64,000 nucleotides of DNA. It comes from an uncultured Geobacteraceae bacterium (lineage in GTDB: Bacteria > Desulfobacterota > Desulfuromonadia > Geobacterales > Pseudopelobacteraceae). A program made the position numbers and the translations under genes. Where the stretch lies: contig CAIUSO010000071.1 in NCBI GenBank assembly GCA_903901875.1, positions 1 through 64,000 on the forward strand, given 5' to 3'. The stretch's first letter is position 1; every line of letters starts with the position of its first letter. The notes under the pieces were generated by a model. It worked only from the letters and a program-made list of their open reading frames with translations. It made no database searches and was not told the origin of the DNA. This document shows positions 27,296 through 36,771 of this stretch, piece after piece.

Positions 27296-28606
27296 TCAGA
27301 TTTTATCCCCTCTCAGGTCATCGGCAAAGAGCTTGCCGGCACCGCGGGATGCGCAGAAGTCGCCGCACATGGTACAGCTGTTTTCATCTTCAGGGCATCT
27401 GCTGGCCCGTATGGCACGGGCATCTTCGGGGTAGAGGGCCAGTTGGAACTGCTTTTCCCAATTCAGATCCCGGCGGGCCTTTGACATTTCCTTATCCCGC
27501 TGACGCCCCTTTTCCGGGTATTTGTTCATGTCACCGATATATGCGGCTATCCTGGCCGCCTTTACTCCCATCCGCACATCTTCCTCATTGGGGAGGGCAA
27601 GATGTTCGGCGGGGGTGATATAGCAGATGAGATCGGCCCCGAAGCGGCTTGACTGTGCCGCACCGATGGCGGCGGTAATATGGTCGAACCCGGGGGCCAC
27701 ATCGGTGGCAATGGGGCCGAGCATATAATAGGGGGCTCCGCCACTCATCCGCTTTTGAAGCTGGATATTCCCCTCTATCTCGTCCAGCGGCACATGTCCT
27801 GGTCCTTCCACCAGCATTTGGCACCCCATGTCACGACCGATTTCCGCCAGTTCGCAGTTGAAAATCAGCTCCTGGATCTGTGCCCGGTCCGAGGAGTCAT
27901 GGATGGCACCGGCCCTGAGACCGTTGCCGAGAGAAAGCACCGTGTCATATTTTTTCAGAATTGATACCACCCGGTCGAAGTGGGCGTAGAGCGGGTTTTC
28001 ACGGTTATTGGCAATCATCCAGGCCACCATGGAAACGCCCCCCTTGCTGACCAGACCGCCATACCGGTACCCCTGTTTGCGGAGCCGTTCAATGGTGCAG
28101 AGGTTGATGCCGCAGTGTACCGCCATAAAGGCCATGCCGTCGGAACATTGCTGCTCAATTATGTCAAAGAGCAGCTCTTCATCGAGACGGTTCGGATCAC
28201 CGTACTTGCGGGCCGCTTCACAAAACGCCTGGTAAAGTGGCACATTACCAACCGGCAGGTCCACAGCGGCAATCACTTCACGGCGCACCCGGTTCAGGTC
28301 GCCGCCAACGGAAAGTTCCATCAGGGTGTCGGCCCCCGATTCCTGGGCAATCAGTGCCTTGCGGACTTCGGCCTCATAATCGATAATATCGGAAGAGGTG
28401 CCGATTGAGGCATTCACTTTGGTCCTCAAGCCTTTACCGATGCCGGCCACGCGGGAGGGCTTACGATTATGATTCCAGGGAATGACGATTTTCCCTTCTG
28501 CCACCATCTGGCGGATATACTCCTCCCCAAGCTGTTCGCTCTCAGCCACGGTCTGCATCTGGGGGGTAATGATGCCCTGACGGGCCAATTCTATCTGGGT
28601 AGCCAT
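27296..28606 (-). CDS. bzaF: ThiC-family radical SAM enzyme, probable 5-hydroxybenzimidazole synthase BzaF
   Basis: ThiC-like, C-terminal CTMCGDFC motif; located between cobT and cobS; LSLGNGLRAGAIHDSSDRAQ differs from ThiC LSLGDGLRPGxxxDATD. Confidence 0.72.
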   Translation of the reverse strand: MATQIELARQGIITPQMQTVAESEQLGEEYIRQMVAEGKIVIPWNHNRKPSRVAGIGKGLRTKVNASIGTSSDIIDYEAEVRKALIAQESGADTLMELSVGGDLNRVRREVIAAVDLPVGNVPLYQAFCEAARKYGDPNRLDEELLFDIIEQQCSDGMAFMAVHCGINLCTIERLRKQGYRYGGLVSKGGVSMVAWMIANNRENPLYAHFDRVVSILKKYDTVLSLGNGLRAGAIHDSSDRAQIQELIFNCELAEIGRDMGCQMLVEGPGHVPLDEIEGNIQLQKRMSGGAPYYMLGPIATDVAPGFDHITAAIGAAQSSRFGADLICYITPAEHLALPNEEDVRMGVKAARIAAYIGDMNKYPEKGRQRDKEMSKARRDLNWEKQFQLALYPEDARAIRASRCPEDENSCTMCGDFCASRGAGKLFADDLRGDKI

Positions 28607-28642
28607 ACAATTATCCTTTGGTGGTGGCGAACCGTCACCCTG

Positions 28643-29695
28643 TTATCCCTGGGAAACGCCAGCCTGCTCGAAGGTGGCCATTTCTTTCAAAATAGCCACT
28701 CCGGCATCGATGAGGGTCATGGCAAGGGCTGCCCCGGTTCCCTCACCCAGCCGGAGTTTCAGATCGAGTATCGGCTCAACACCAATTCGCTCAAGCATGA
28801 AGCGGTGGCCTATTTCCACCGACTGGTGGGCGGCAAAGATGTAGTCGCGCACATGGGGATTGATTTCAGACGCGATCAGTGCACCTGCGGTAGAGATGAA
28901 ACCATCAATGACCACCGGGATTGAGTTGGCAGCACAGCCAAGTACCAGTCCGGCGATGGCAGCGATTTCCAGGCCGCCGACCTTTGCCAGTACATCCAAC
29001 GGATCTGCTGCATCAGGTTTATTCAGTGCCAGTCCCTCTTCAATGACCCGGATTTTATTGGTCAGAGCTGCATCGCCGATGCCGGTACCACGATGGGTTA
29101 CTTCGGCGACGGTTTTACCGGAGAGGGCGGCGATAATGGCCGATGAGGGGGTCGTATTGCCAATACCCATCTCTCCGGTTCCCACCAGCCCTATCCCTTC
29201 GGCACGGCATTGGTTCGCCAGTTCGATGCCGACCGTGATGGCAGCCAGGGTCTCCTCGCCGGTCATGGCGGGGCCCTTGGCAAAGTTTTTGGTACCCCGG
29301 GCAACTTTTTTATGGATCAGGCCGGCAACTCCACCAAAATCATAATCCACACCCACATCGACCACCCGCACATCGGCTCCTACGTGGCGTGCCAGCACAT
29401 TTACCCCCGCTCCGCCGGAGAGAAAATTCAGTACCATCTGGGGGGTCACCTCACGGGGAAAGAGCGAAACCCCCTCTTCGGTAACACCGTGGTCTCCGGC
29501 AAAGGTGAAAACAACTTTCTTTGAAATATCCGGGTTGGTACTGCCGCTGATGGCAACGATACGGCGGGCGAATTCTTCCAGCCGCCCCAGTGAGCCGAGT
29601 GGCTTGGTCTTGTTGTCGAGCCGAAGCTGCGCCTGTTGCAGCAGTTCCTGATTTACCGGTGTGATGCGATCGACTGTTTCCTGATAGAGACCCAT
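28643..29695 (-). CDS. cobT: Nicotinate-nucleotide--dimethylbenzimidazole phosphoribosyltransferase
   Basis: [38 protein letters not shown]. Confidence 0.95.
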   Translation of the reverse strand: MGLYQETVDRITPVNQELLQQAQLRLDNKTKPLGSLGRLEEFARRIVAISGSTNPDISKKVVFTFAGDHGVTEEGVSLFPREVTPQMVLNFLSGGAGVNVLARHVGADVRVVDVGVDYDFGGVAGLIHKKVARGTKNFAKGPAMTGEETLAAITVGIELANQCRAEGIGLVGTGEMGIGNTTPSSAIIAALSGKTVAEVTHRGTGIGDAALTNKIRVIEEGLALNKPDAADPLDVLAKVGGLEIAAIAGLVLGCAANSIPVVIDGFISTAGALIASEINPHVRDYIFAAHQSVEIGHRFMLERIGVEPILDLKLRLGEGTGAALAMTLIDAGVAILKEMATFEQAGVSQG

Positions 29696-29708
29696 AATGT
29701 TGCTCCTT

Positions 29709-30239
29709 TTATTTTATTTTCAGCGGGATACCACTTAGTACCATGTACACATCATCGGCTGCAGCCGCCAGTGACTGGTTTGCCGCACCGGCAATGTCCC
29801 GAAACAGACGGGACAGGTGATGCTCTGGAACAATTCCCATGCCGACTTCATTACTGACCAGAATCACCGGCGTTGACATCCGTTGCAGTGTGGTTGTTAA
29901 CCGACCAACTTCCTCCCGGATACGCGTTTCCACATTGCCGGTATCTTCGAAGGCAAACAACAGATTGGTAAGCCAGAGGGTCACACAGTCAACCAGAATG
30001 GCGTCATATTTTCCCTCGGTATTTTCCACTGCCTGGGATAGCTGAATTGGTTCTTCGATGGTTTGCCACTCAGGACCACGCCGGGTGCGATGGCGTTCAA
30101 TCCGGTCGGTCATTTCTGCATCCAGGCTTTGGGCCGTCGCCAGATAGCCGAGACGATTACCGAATTCCAGTGCCTTTTTTTCAGAAAACACGCTCTTGCC
30201 GCTGCGGGCACCGCCGGTTACAAAAATGGTATGTGCCAT
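29709..30239 (-). CDS. cobU: Adenosylcobinamide kinase/guanylyltransferase
   Basis: [47 protein letters not shown]. Confidence 0.95.
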   Translation of the reverse strand: MAHTIFVTGGARSGKSVFSEKKALEFGNRLGYLATAQSLDAEMTDRIERHRTRRGPEWQTIEEPIQLSQAVENTEGKYDAILVDCVTLWLTNLLFAFEDTGNVETRIREEVGRLTTTLQRMSTPVILVSNEVGMGIVPEHHLSRLFRDIAGAANQSLAAAADDVYMVLSGIPLKIK

Positions 30240-30257
30240 GGTTTCCTCCTCTCCATA

Positions 30258-30300
30258 TAAAAAGCCCCTGTCCGTAGGGGGACAGGGGCTCAAAACCGGG
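30258..30300 (-). terminator. Terminator-like hairpin between cobalamin riboswitch and cobU
   Basis: Minus strand GAGCCCCTGTCCCCCTACGGACAGGGGCTTTTT. Confidence 0.75.
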
Positions 30301-30359
30301 CAATCACAATGATCGGGCTTCGGCCCCTCGTTCCACGGAGGTCCCAAAACAGTCACAGA

Positions 30360-30515
30360 AATGGCAGGTTTCCTGGCTCCAGGGTCATCTTACTTGCCGC
30401 GCCTTCCCAGGGTTGCCCCAGTGGCATAATGCAGCGTTCATCGCCTGTTACAGTTGCGGGACAGCGAAGGATTTGCACCTTCTTCCCTTTTAACTATGCT
30501 TTCATGGCATAGCAC
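30360..30515 (-). ncRNA. Cobalamin riboswitch
   Basis: Minus strand GGGAAGAAGGTGCAAATCCTTCGCTGTCCCGCAACTGTAA...GCCACTGGGGCAACCCTGGGAAGGCGC...GAGCCAGGAAACCTGCC. Confidence 0.93.
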
Positions 30516-30725
30516 CAGATCTGGTTGTGAAACAGTTGTAGAGTAATATGTAGCAAACTACTGACGTGAAAGTCAAAAGAAATGAGACAGAGAAACGAGA
30601 AGGGTATCACTTCATAACCCTTGGGTACTATCCTACGTAACGGTCAGTTCGTCCTGATTTTCAAGTCAGTAAGCCCATTCAGAGAGTCTCCTTATCGTGC
30701 AGATGCTGCGCTTTACTCTTCATCT

Positions 30726-32351
30726 TCACACCCTGAACTGGTTGACGAGAGACTGCATATCGTGGGCCTGTTTTGAAAGTTGACCGGCAGCACTTGCGGT
30801 TTCTTCCGAACCGCGTGCGGTCTGATGCACTACATCTGTCACCTGCAGCAGGTTGGATGCAATCTCTTTGGTAGTTGCCGTCTGTTCTTCAGCAGCCGTT
30901 GATATCTGATTGATTTGCAGGGATACTTCGTGGATGCGGTCAAGTATCTCCACTAATGCCTGGCCAGACTTCTGCGACGATACGGCACCTTTTTCAACCT
31001 CTTTGACCCCTTCCTCCATGGCGTTGACCGCATCGTTGGTATCTCGCTGTATTGCCTTGATCATTTCACTGATTTCACGGGTTGCCCGTGTGGTCCGCTC
31101 TGCCAGTGCCCTCACTTCATCGGCAACGACTGCAAATCCCCGTCCCTGCTCTCCCGCTCTGGCGGCCTCAATTGCCGCATTCAGTGCGAGTAGATTCGTC
31201 TGGTCGGCAATATCCTCTATTGTCCCGACTATTTCACCGATTTGATCCGAGCGGGCACCAAGTGCGGCAATGGTTGTGGATGTCTGGCGTACCCGTTCGG
31301 CGATGGTGTTCATGCCGGAGATGGTTTCCTGAACTACCTGCGCCCCACTACGGGCCGATTCTGTGGTATTGTGTACCGCATCAGCAGCGAACGTGCAGTT
31401 TTGTGCAATGTCACTGCTTGTTGATGACATCTCTTCACTGGAAGTGGCAACCAGATTGGTCTGATTCGCCACTTCCTGGGCCCCCGTTGAAATCTGCTCT
31501 GCCGTTGCCTGAAGCTGTGTTGAGGAGGCTGCGACCTGTGATGAGATCTGACCGATACCGGCAATTGTTGTGCGCAGGCTCTGGGACATGCGCTGGAAGG
31601 ATCGGGCAAGTTGACCTATCTCATCGCTTGAATCGCAGGCAATTTCAACGGTGAGATCCCCCTCGGCAAGCTTGTCGGCCTGTGTGGTGAGGATCGTTAC
31701 CGGAACAATAATTGATCGTGAGATGGCATAACATACAAACAGTGCGGCAAAGATTGCCACCACTAACAAGACGGCCATGAGTGACATGGCTGCCTTTCGC
31801 GAAGCACTCCCGGCAATCAGTTCTTCTTCAGCATCTTTGGAATATTTTTCTGCCAGAGCAACGGCAAGGGTTTCTGTTTTGTGGGTTGCCGGTTTAAATG
31901 GCTCCATCTGCTGGTTGGCAGCGTCTTTGCTCTTTATTTCTCCCCGGACTATCTGGTCATAGACGCCACTGAACCCTTTGAGATAGGCAGCTGAATTCTC
32001 TCTCATCTCGGCGATGAGTGCTTGCTCTTTCGCGTCCGACTCAAGCTTTGACAGCTGTTCAAAGCGCTTCGTAAAATGTTCCACCGTTTCGTCATACTGT
32101 TTTTTATACTTGGTGACCTTTTCCGGTGATTCTATGTTCAGGAATATATCCTTTTCAAACCGCCTCAGCTGATTGATATTGGCCCTGATCCGCTGGGAAT
32201 ACTCTACCGCTTGGTAATGATTGGTAATGGTAGCGACCTCGCGGTCCATACGCACCATGTTCCAGATGCCACTACTTCCGATGCCGATCAACAGGGCAAG
32301 CAGCAGACCAAAACCGAGAAGCAGCCGAGTTATAATTTTTAAATTGTTCAT
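30726..32351 (-). CDS. Methyl-accepting chemotaxis protein (4HB sensor, HAMP, MCP signal domain)
   Basis: [48 protein letters not shown]. Confidence 0.95.
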   Translation of the reverse strand: MNNLKIITRLLLGFGLLLALLIGIGSSGIWNMVRMDREVATITNHYQAVEYSQRIRANINQLRRFEKDIFLNIESPEKVTKYKKQYDETVEHFTKRFEQLSKLESDAKEQALIAEMRENSAAYLKGFSGVYDQIVRGEIKSKDAANQQMEPFKPATHKTETLAVALAEKYSKDAEEELIAGSASRKAAMSLMAVLLVVAIFAALFVCYAISRSIIVPVTILTTQADKLAEGDLTVEIACDSSDEIGQLARSFQRMSQSLRTTIAGIGQISSQVAASSTQLQATAEQISTGAQEVANQTNLVATSSEEMSSTSSDIAQNCTFAADAVHNTTESARSGAQVVQETISGMNTIAERVRQTSTTIAALGARSDQIGEIVGTIEDIADQTNLLALNAAIEAARAGEQGRGFAVVADEVRALAERTTRATREISEMIKAIQRDTNDAVNAMEEGVKEVEKGAVSSQKSGQALVEILDRIHEVSLQINQISTAAEEQTATTKEIASNLLQVTDVVHQTARGSEETASAAGQLSKQAHDMQSLVNQFRV

Positions 32352-32401
32352 GTCATACCCCTGTTCATCTCTAGAATAAAAGAAGGGGAGACAAATTCCC
32401 T

Positions 32402-32482
32402 CCTTGGCAACCCGACTATCCGCACTCGATGGACTCGTGGTTTTGCGTCCCCAGGTTACCCCGAGTTTGCCCTTTGCAAAGA
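32402..32482 (-). ncRNA. GEMM-I (c-di-GMP-I type) riboswitch upstream of the MCP
   Basis: Minus strand GCAAAGGGCAAACTCGGGGTAACCTGGGGACGCAAAACCACGAGTC...GATAGTCGGGTTGCC. Confidence 0.85.
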
Positions 32483-32905
32483 AAACGATGTTATATCGTC
32501 ATCTGTTACGCCATCTTGAGCACTATTGTCAAGAAGTAATGTTCGTGAAGCTCTTGTGACTACATACGGAAGTCAATTCATAAATACGATTATTTCGTAA
32601 CCTGGTCGCTGTTGGTTGGAAAAAGCCGGTCGGCAGCATATTCCGTGATATCGATACCAAAATGGACATAAAGCTCGTCGACTCCTGCAAGCGGCACCCA
32701 GTAACCGTCGATGACCTGACTGAGGTGCTCGTAATAGGCAACCTCTCGTATCCTGTTTACCTTGTAAATGTCTGAAATAAGATTACAATGGAACCTATGT
32801 CACTACGGTACGTCAAAGCATTTACAAACACTCAGCTTTGTAAGGGGCTTTGATTTATCACCGTTTCTCTCTGTAGAGTGGCTGAATGAAAAAGGGATAG
32901 TTAGT

Positions 32906-34429
32906 ATGAACCAGTTGATAAAAAGAATTCTGTGTGTGGATGATGACCCTCGAAATCTCAGTTTGTTACAGGCGGTGCTGATTTCGAGGGGATATGATGT
33001 TGTTACGGCTTCAAACGGTTTTGAGGCACTTGAGAAGATTCAGCATGAGCGAATTGACATCTGTCTTTTGGATGTGATGATGCCGGGAATGGATGGTTTT
33101 GAGGTTTGTTCCCGGATTAAAAACGATGATCTTCTTCGTAACATTCCGATAGTCATGATTACCTCACTCGGAGATAAGGAAAACCGGATCAGGGGAATAG
33201 AGGCCGGTGCCGAAGATTTCATTTGCAAGCCGTTTGATACCACCGAAGTGTTGGCAAGAATCAAGATGCTTCTCCATGTTAAATCACTCAATGATAGACT
33301 TAATTCGGCATATCAGAACATATCTCGACTGAGTGTGTTTGGCGAACAGATCATTACCAGTTTTGATCCCGTACATTTTGATTTTATGGAAAAAGTTGAC
33401 AGCATTGTCAATCAGATCATTCGAAAAGGATTTGATTTGGTAGATAGTCCCCAAATTGTTATCGTCGGTATTCTGGATCAGGCCGGCTCATGTCAGTGGT
33501 CCCGCTACGATTCCCGAGGCAAAACAAGCGATAGAAGTCCCATGACTCTGAATCTTGCCGCCCACCTTACGTTCTCTGAAAGCGGTAGTTCGGAAGCAAT
33601 ATATTACAATCAGTCAGATTCTGAAATGAACATATCTGAACTTGTCACGGGACTCAAGGACCACCAGATTCCGGTGTTGAATATGGTCCGATATGCCAAT
33701 GAAAGCTTTTGTCTCATTGCTCTCAATTACGGTCGGGAAGTTACCATCTACGATTCAACCGTACTAAACAGCGTCGTCATGCAAAGTCTCTTTCTTAAAT
33801 CATTGGCGTGTCAGGTCATGAACACAAAATCTGCCTTTGAGTACACGGTACTGGCCCTTGCCCGGGCATCGGAGGCAAATGATGAGGATACCGGTGACCA
33901 TGTCCTGCGGGTAGGTGATTATTCTGCCATGCTTGCGAGACAGCTGAATCTGCCGGAACAGTTGGTACACGAGATCCGTGTCCAGTCGGCCCTGCACGAT
34001 GTGGGGAAAATTCATATTTCCCCTGCCATCCTTAAAAAACCTGGTAAGCTGACCGATGTTGAATGGGGCGAAATGAAACAACATACTCTGTACGGCTCTA
34101 AAATCATAGGGGGGCATGATCAGATGGGCACGGCAAACCGGATCGCCCTTAGTCATCATGAACGGTATGATGGCAGTGGGTATCCTTATGGTTTAAAAGG
34201 TCCCCAGATTCCGATCGAAGGGCGTATTATGAATCTGGCAGATCAGTATGATGCCTTGCGTAACAAAAGGTGTTACAAGGACGGATTTGACCATGATACG
34301 GTATTCCGCATACTGACAGAGGGGGACGGCAGAACCATTCCGCAGCATTTTGATCCGGAGGTACTAAACGCTTTCAGAGAGATACACGGAAAGTTTGCAG
34401 AGCTTTTTGAAAAAGGGGATAAGGGGTAA
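32906..34429 (+). CDS. Response regulator with C-terminal HD-GYP domain
   Basis: REC: RILCVDDDPRNLSLLQAVL...DICLLDVMMPGMDGFEVC; HD-GYP: HDVGKIHIS ... HHERYDGSGYPYG. Confidence 0.92.
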   Translation: MNQLIKRILCVDDDPRNLSLLQAVLISRGYDVVTASNGFEALEKIQHERIDICLLDVMMPGMDGFEVCSRIKNDDLLRNIPIVMITSLGDKENRIRGIEAGAEDFICKPFDTTEVLARIKMLLHVKSLNDRLNSAYQNISRLSVFGEQIITSFDPVHFDFMEKVDSIVNQIIRKGFDLVDSPQIVIVGILDQAGSCQWSRYDSRGKTSDRSPMTLNLAAHLTFSESGSSEAIYYNQSDSEMNISELVTGLKDHQIPVLNMVRYANESFCLIALNYGREVTIYDSTVLNSVVMQSLFLKSLACQVMNTKSAFEYTVLALARASEANDEDTGDHVLRVGDYSAMLARQLNLPEQLVHEIRVQSALHDVGKIHISPAILKKPGKLTDVEWGEMKQHTLYGSKIIGGHDQMGTANRIALSHHERYDGSGYPYGLKGPQIPIEGRIMNLADQYDALRNKRCYKDGFDHDTVFRILTEGDGRTIPQHFDPEVLNAFREIHGKFAELFEKGDKG

Positions 34430-34595
34430 CAGTTATGTCAAGTGTGACAGTTATTTCATACGGATTAATTACTGAAAAAAACAATTTACTCGATTTAACT
34501 AAATAAAATCATCTGGTTATGATCATTGACTTATTTGGTATACTTGTTGCCAGTGCTGTCGTGTAGTAATCACTCTTGAGAAGGTGGTGGACACA

Positions 34596-35249
34596 ATGCC
34601 AGTAGATACGATTACACCGATAAGTGACATTTCACAAACAGCAAACAAATCGCTCGCAGATTATTTAGCAGAAAAGAAAAACATTGCGGATGAGCAGGCG
34701 GCTAAAACAGCAGCACTGCAGGTCGCCAAAGTTGCCCAGGAAGTAAAAGATCTCAAAAAAATTGAAGATGAAAAATCTGAGGAAGCAAAGCTCGCTGGGG
34801 CAGATCAAGAGGTGAAGTACCAAACCACTAAAGAAACTAACAAACAGCTGCTGGAAGATAAATATGCACAAATGGATGCTGTAAAAAAAGCCAGTGCCAG
34901 TCACTTCCACGCAGCCGAGGTTAATTCGAAGGCTGCTCGAGATAAAGCCATCGCGACCATTGACCAAAATACAGTTGCTCTTGAAGATTTTTTAGCAGCC
35001 AAGACCTCCACCGCAGAAGTTAAACGGCTGGCGGATAACGCGGCGGCATCCGACATGGTACATTCAACTATTCTTAATTCGAAATCGGAAATGAAGCAGG
35101 CTGTTGTGGCCTATCATGACAATATGGCTACGCAGATTACGCGACAAGAGACCGTAAAGGCGACAGAAGCCGCACGAGCAGCAGGGGCCACGGCACTGAA
35201 AATCAGTCAGGAAATCCCGCCGACTTCACACATTAATGTTATGGATTAA
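34596..35249 (+). CDS. Hypothetical Ala/Lys-rich, probably helical protein
   Basis: 217-aa ORF, no recognised domain. Confidence 0.55.
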   Translation: MPVDTITPISDISQTANKSLADYLAEKKNIADEQAAKTAALQVAKVAQEVKDLKKIEDEKSEEAKLAGADQEVKYQTTKETNKQLLEDKYAQMDAVKKASASHFHAAEVNSKAARDKAIATIDQNTVALEDFLAAKTSTAEVKRLADNAAASDMVHSTILNSKSEMKQAVVAYHDNMATQITRQETVKATEAARAAGATALKISQEIPPTSHINVMD

Positions 35250-35298
35250 GCCATGGTCATTTCCAACTCGACATCGCACGGGGGAGATTGAACACATG

Positions 35299-35334
35299 AA
35301 ACTGTCGCATTATCAATTCCGGGGACATCATACG
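35299..35334 (+). repeat. Copy 1 of an intergenic repeat (AACTGTCGCATTATCAATTCCGGGGACATCATACG)
   Basis: Near-identical second copy at 36057-36090. Confidence 0.6.
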
Positions 35335-35618
35335 TAATTTTTTTAGCCCCACGATTACCTCACGAAAAAGCCCGATTAAAACAGGGGTACCGCGCAGATA
35401 GTTGATGTGCCGCTTGTTGAAAGCTATAAACAGGAACCGCAGATGCACGCAGATGAACGCAGATAAAATATAACATTCAGATTTCTATACATTTGTAATG
35501 CTTGGCACTTCGGCAGTTCCTCTCCTGTGCTCTTCTCTGGCGCGAAGATAGACAAAAAGAGAAAGTTATCTTTTCAGTTTTGATGTAACAAGTAGCGTCC
35601 CCCTGGTACCCCTCCAGT

Positions 35619-35774
35619 TCATGCTGCCCACGGATTATAAACTCTCACGCTGCATCTCTCAATATCCCTGACATTCCGCGTAACCACAACCAACCCGTGT
35701 GCTATAGAGTTCTTGGCTTCTTGAAGCTGCCATTCCCGATCATGAGCTGACCGAATAATTTTATTGGTCTTCAT
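35619..35774 (-). pseudogene. Toxin-antitoxin relic: antitoxin-like N-terminus joined in frame to a VapC-like C-terminus
   Basis: MKTNKIIRSAHDREWQLQEAKNSIAHGLVVVTRNVRDIERCSVRVYNPWAA* (51 aa, below the ORF-track cutoff). Confidence 0.65.
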
Positions 35775-35803
35775 AAATACCTTCCTTTATGAGGCTAGAC
35801 AGT

Positions 35804-35989
35804 CAGTGTTGTCCGGTTAGAAAATTGCTGGCGAAAAACGCTGCCTTATCCCCTCATCCGGCCTTCGGCCACCTTCTCCCGGGGGGAGAAGGTTTGCGTT
35901 TTTTTCCTTCTCCCTCTGGGAGAAGGTGCCCGTCAGGGCGGATGAGGGCGAACAGTTGCCTCATGCAAAAAACTAACCGGGCAACGCTG
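35804..35989. mobile_element. MITE-like element with 17-bp TIRs and a 9-bp target-site duplication
   Basis: TIRs CAGTGTTGTCCGGTTAG / CAGCGTTGCCCGGTTAG (right arm reverse-complemented); CTAGACAGT at 35795-35803 and 35990-35998. Confidence 0.8.
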
Positions 35990-36056
35990 CTAGACAGTCT
36001 AGCTATTTCAGGCGAGCACAGTACCGATAAATATAAAATACAAATAGAATACACGC

Positions 36057-36090
36057 AACTGTAGCATTATCAATTCCGGGACATCATATT
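36057..36090 (+). repeat. Copy 2 of the GCATTATCAATTCCGGGACATCAT repeat
   Basis: Matches 35299-35334. Confidence 0.6.
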
Positions 36091-36300
36091 TTGCGCCCCT
36101 CAAGACACTCGCTCGGAACCCGATGTTAATCCTGATTATAAGGTGTGCCGCTGTGTCGAAGGATGGTGGCCATAAGCCCGTTTCAGCACGGCATCAATAT
36201 ATTTTTGAAAACTGGTGACGAGCGACATTAAATTGTCTATTATCGCTGGTGCGTATCAGAATCAATCACCGCACGTCACCCTGCCAGGAGGTACCACCCT

Positions 36301-36759
36301 ATGTCCGGAAAATATGTGCATACCCTTTACTCCCAAAAGTCCGGTCTGGATATTGCCGGCGTTGTAAAAGAACTTGAGAAAAAGAATATACGCACCGGTA
36401 TGGTTCAACTGAGGTTTTTCCACCTCCTGCCCCCTGTCGAGAGGAAAATAACCCAGATTAAGTTTAATCTTGAACCGTGGGAAGCCTATGATCTTTTCCT
36501 TCGGATCAACAAGGTCTTTCGGGATGGCGGCAAGGAGAAGATCACCCACAAGTTTAAAACCGCTGACCGGGAGATTGTCACGAGTGTTACGGTTGAGAAG
36601 TGGGAGCGGGATGGTAAAGCGGGACTGGGAATTGCCGCAGGCAGGGACAAGGATTTCATCAGTGTGCCGATCAGCCAGGATAACGCCTCACGGTTTCTCT
36701 ACGTTGGTGAGTTTCTCAAATTTCTCTCCACTCACCAGCAATTTGTGGAAACGGAGTGA
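36301..36759 (+). CDS. Hypothetical protein preceding the hydrogenase operon
   Basis: 152-aa ORF, RBS-like AGGAGG upstream, same strand and close to the hydrogenase genes. Confidence 0.65.
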   Translation: MSGKYVHTLYSQKSGLDIAGVVKELEKKNIRTGMVQLRFFHLLPPVERKITQIKFNLEPWEAYDLFLRINKVFRDGGKEKITHKFKTADREIVTSVTVEKWERDGKAGLGIAAGRDKDFISVPISQDNASRFLYVGEFLKFLSTHQQFVETE

Positions 36760-36771
36760 CAGGGAGAGTGT

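Noticed and set aside
27296-28606. Plain thiC (thiamine) assignment
   Set aside because: Operon position between cobT and cobS behind a cobalamin riboswitch and divergent core motif favour bzaF; thiC not fully excluded.
32529-32741. ORF-track 70-aa protein at 32529-32741
   Set aside because: Composition (Ser/Thr/Arg-rich) looks like an out-of-frame read; another frame of the same strand is more protein-like.
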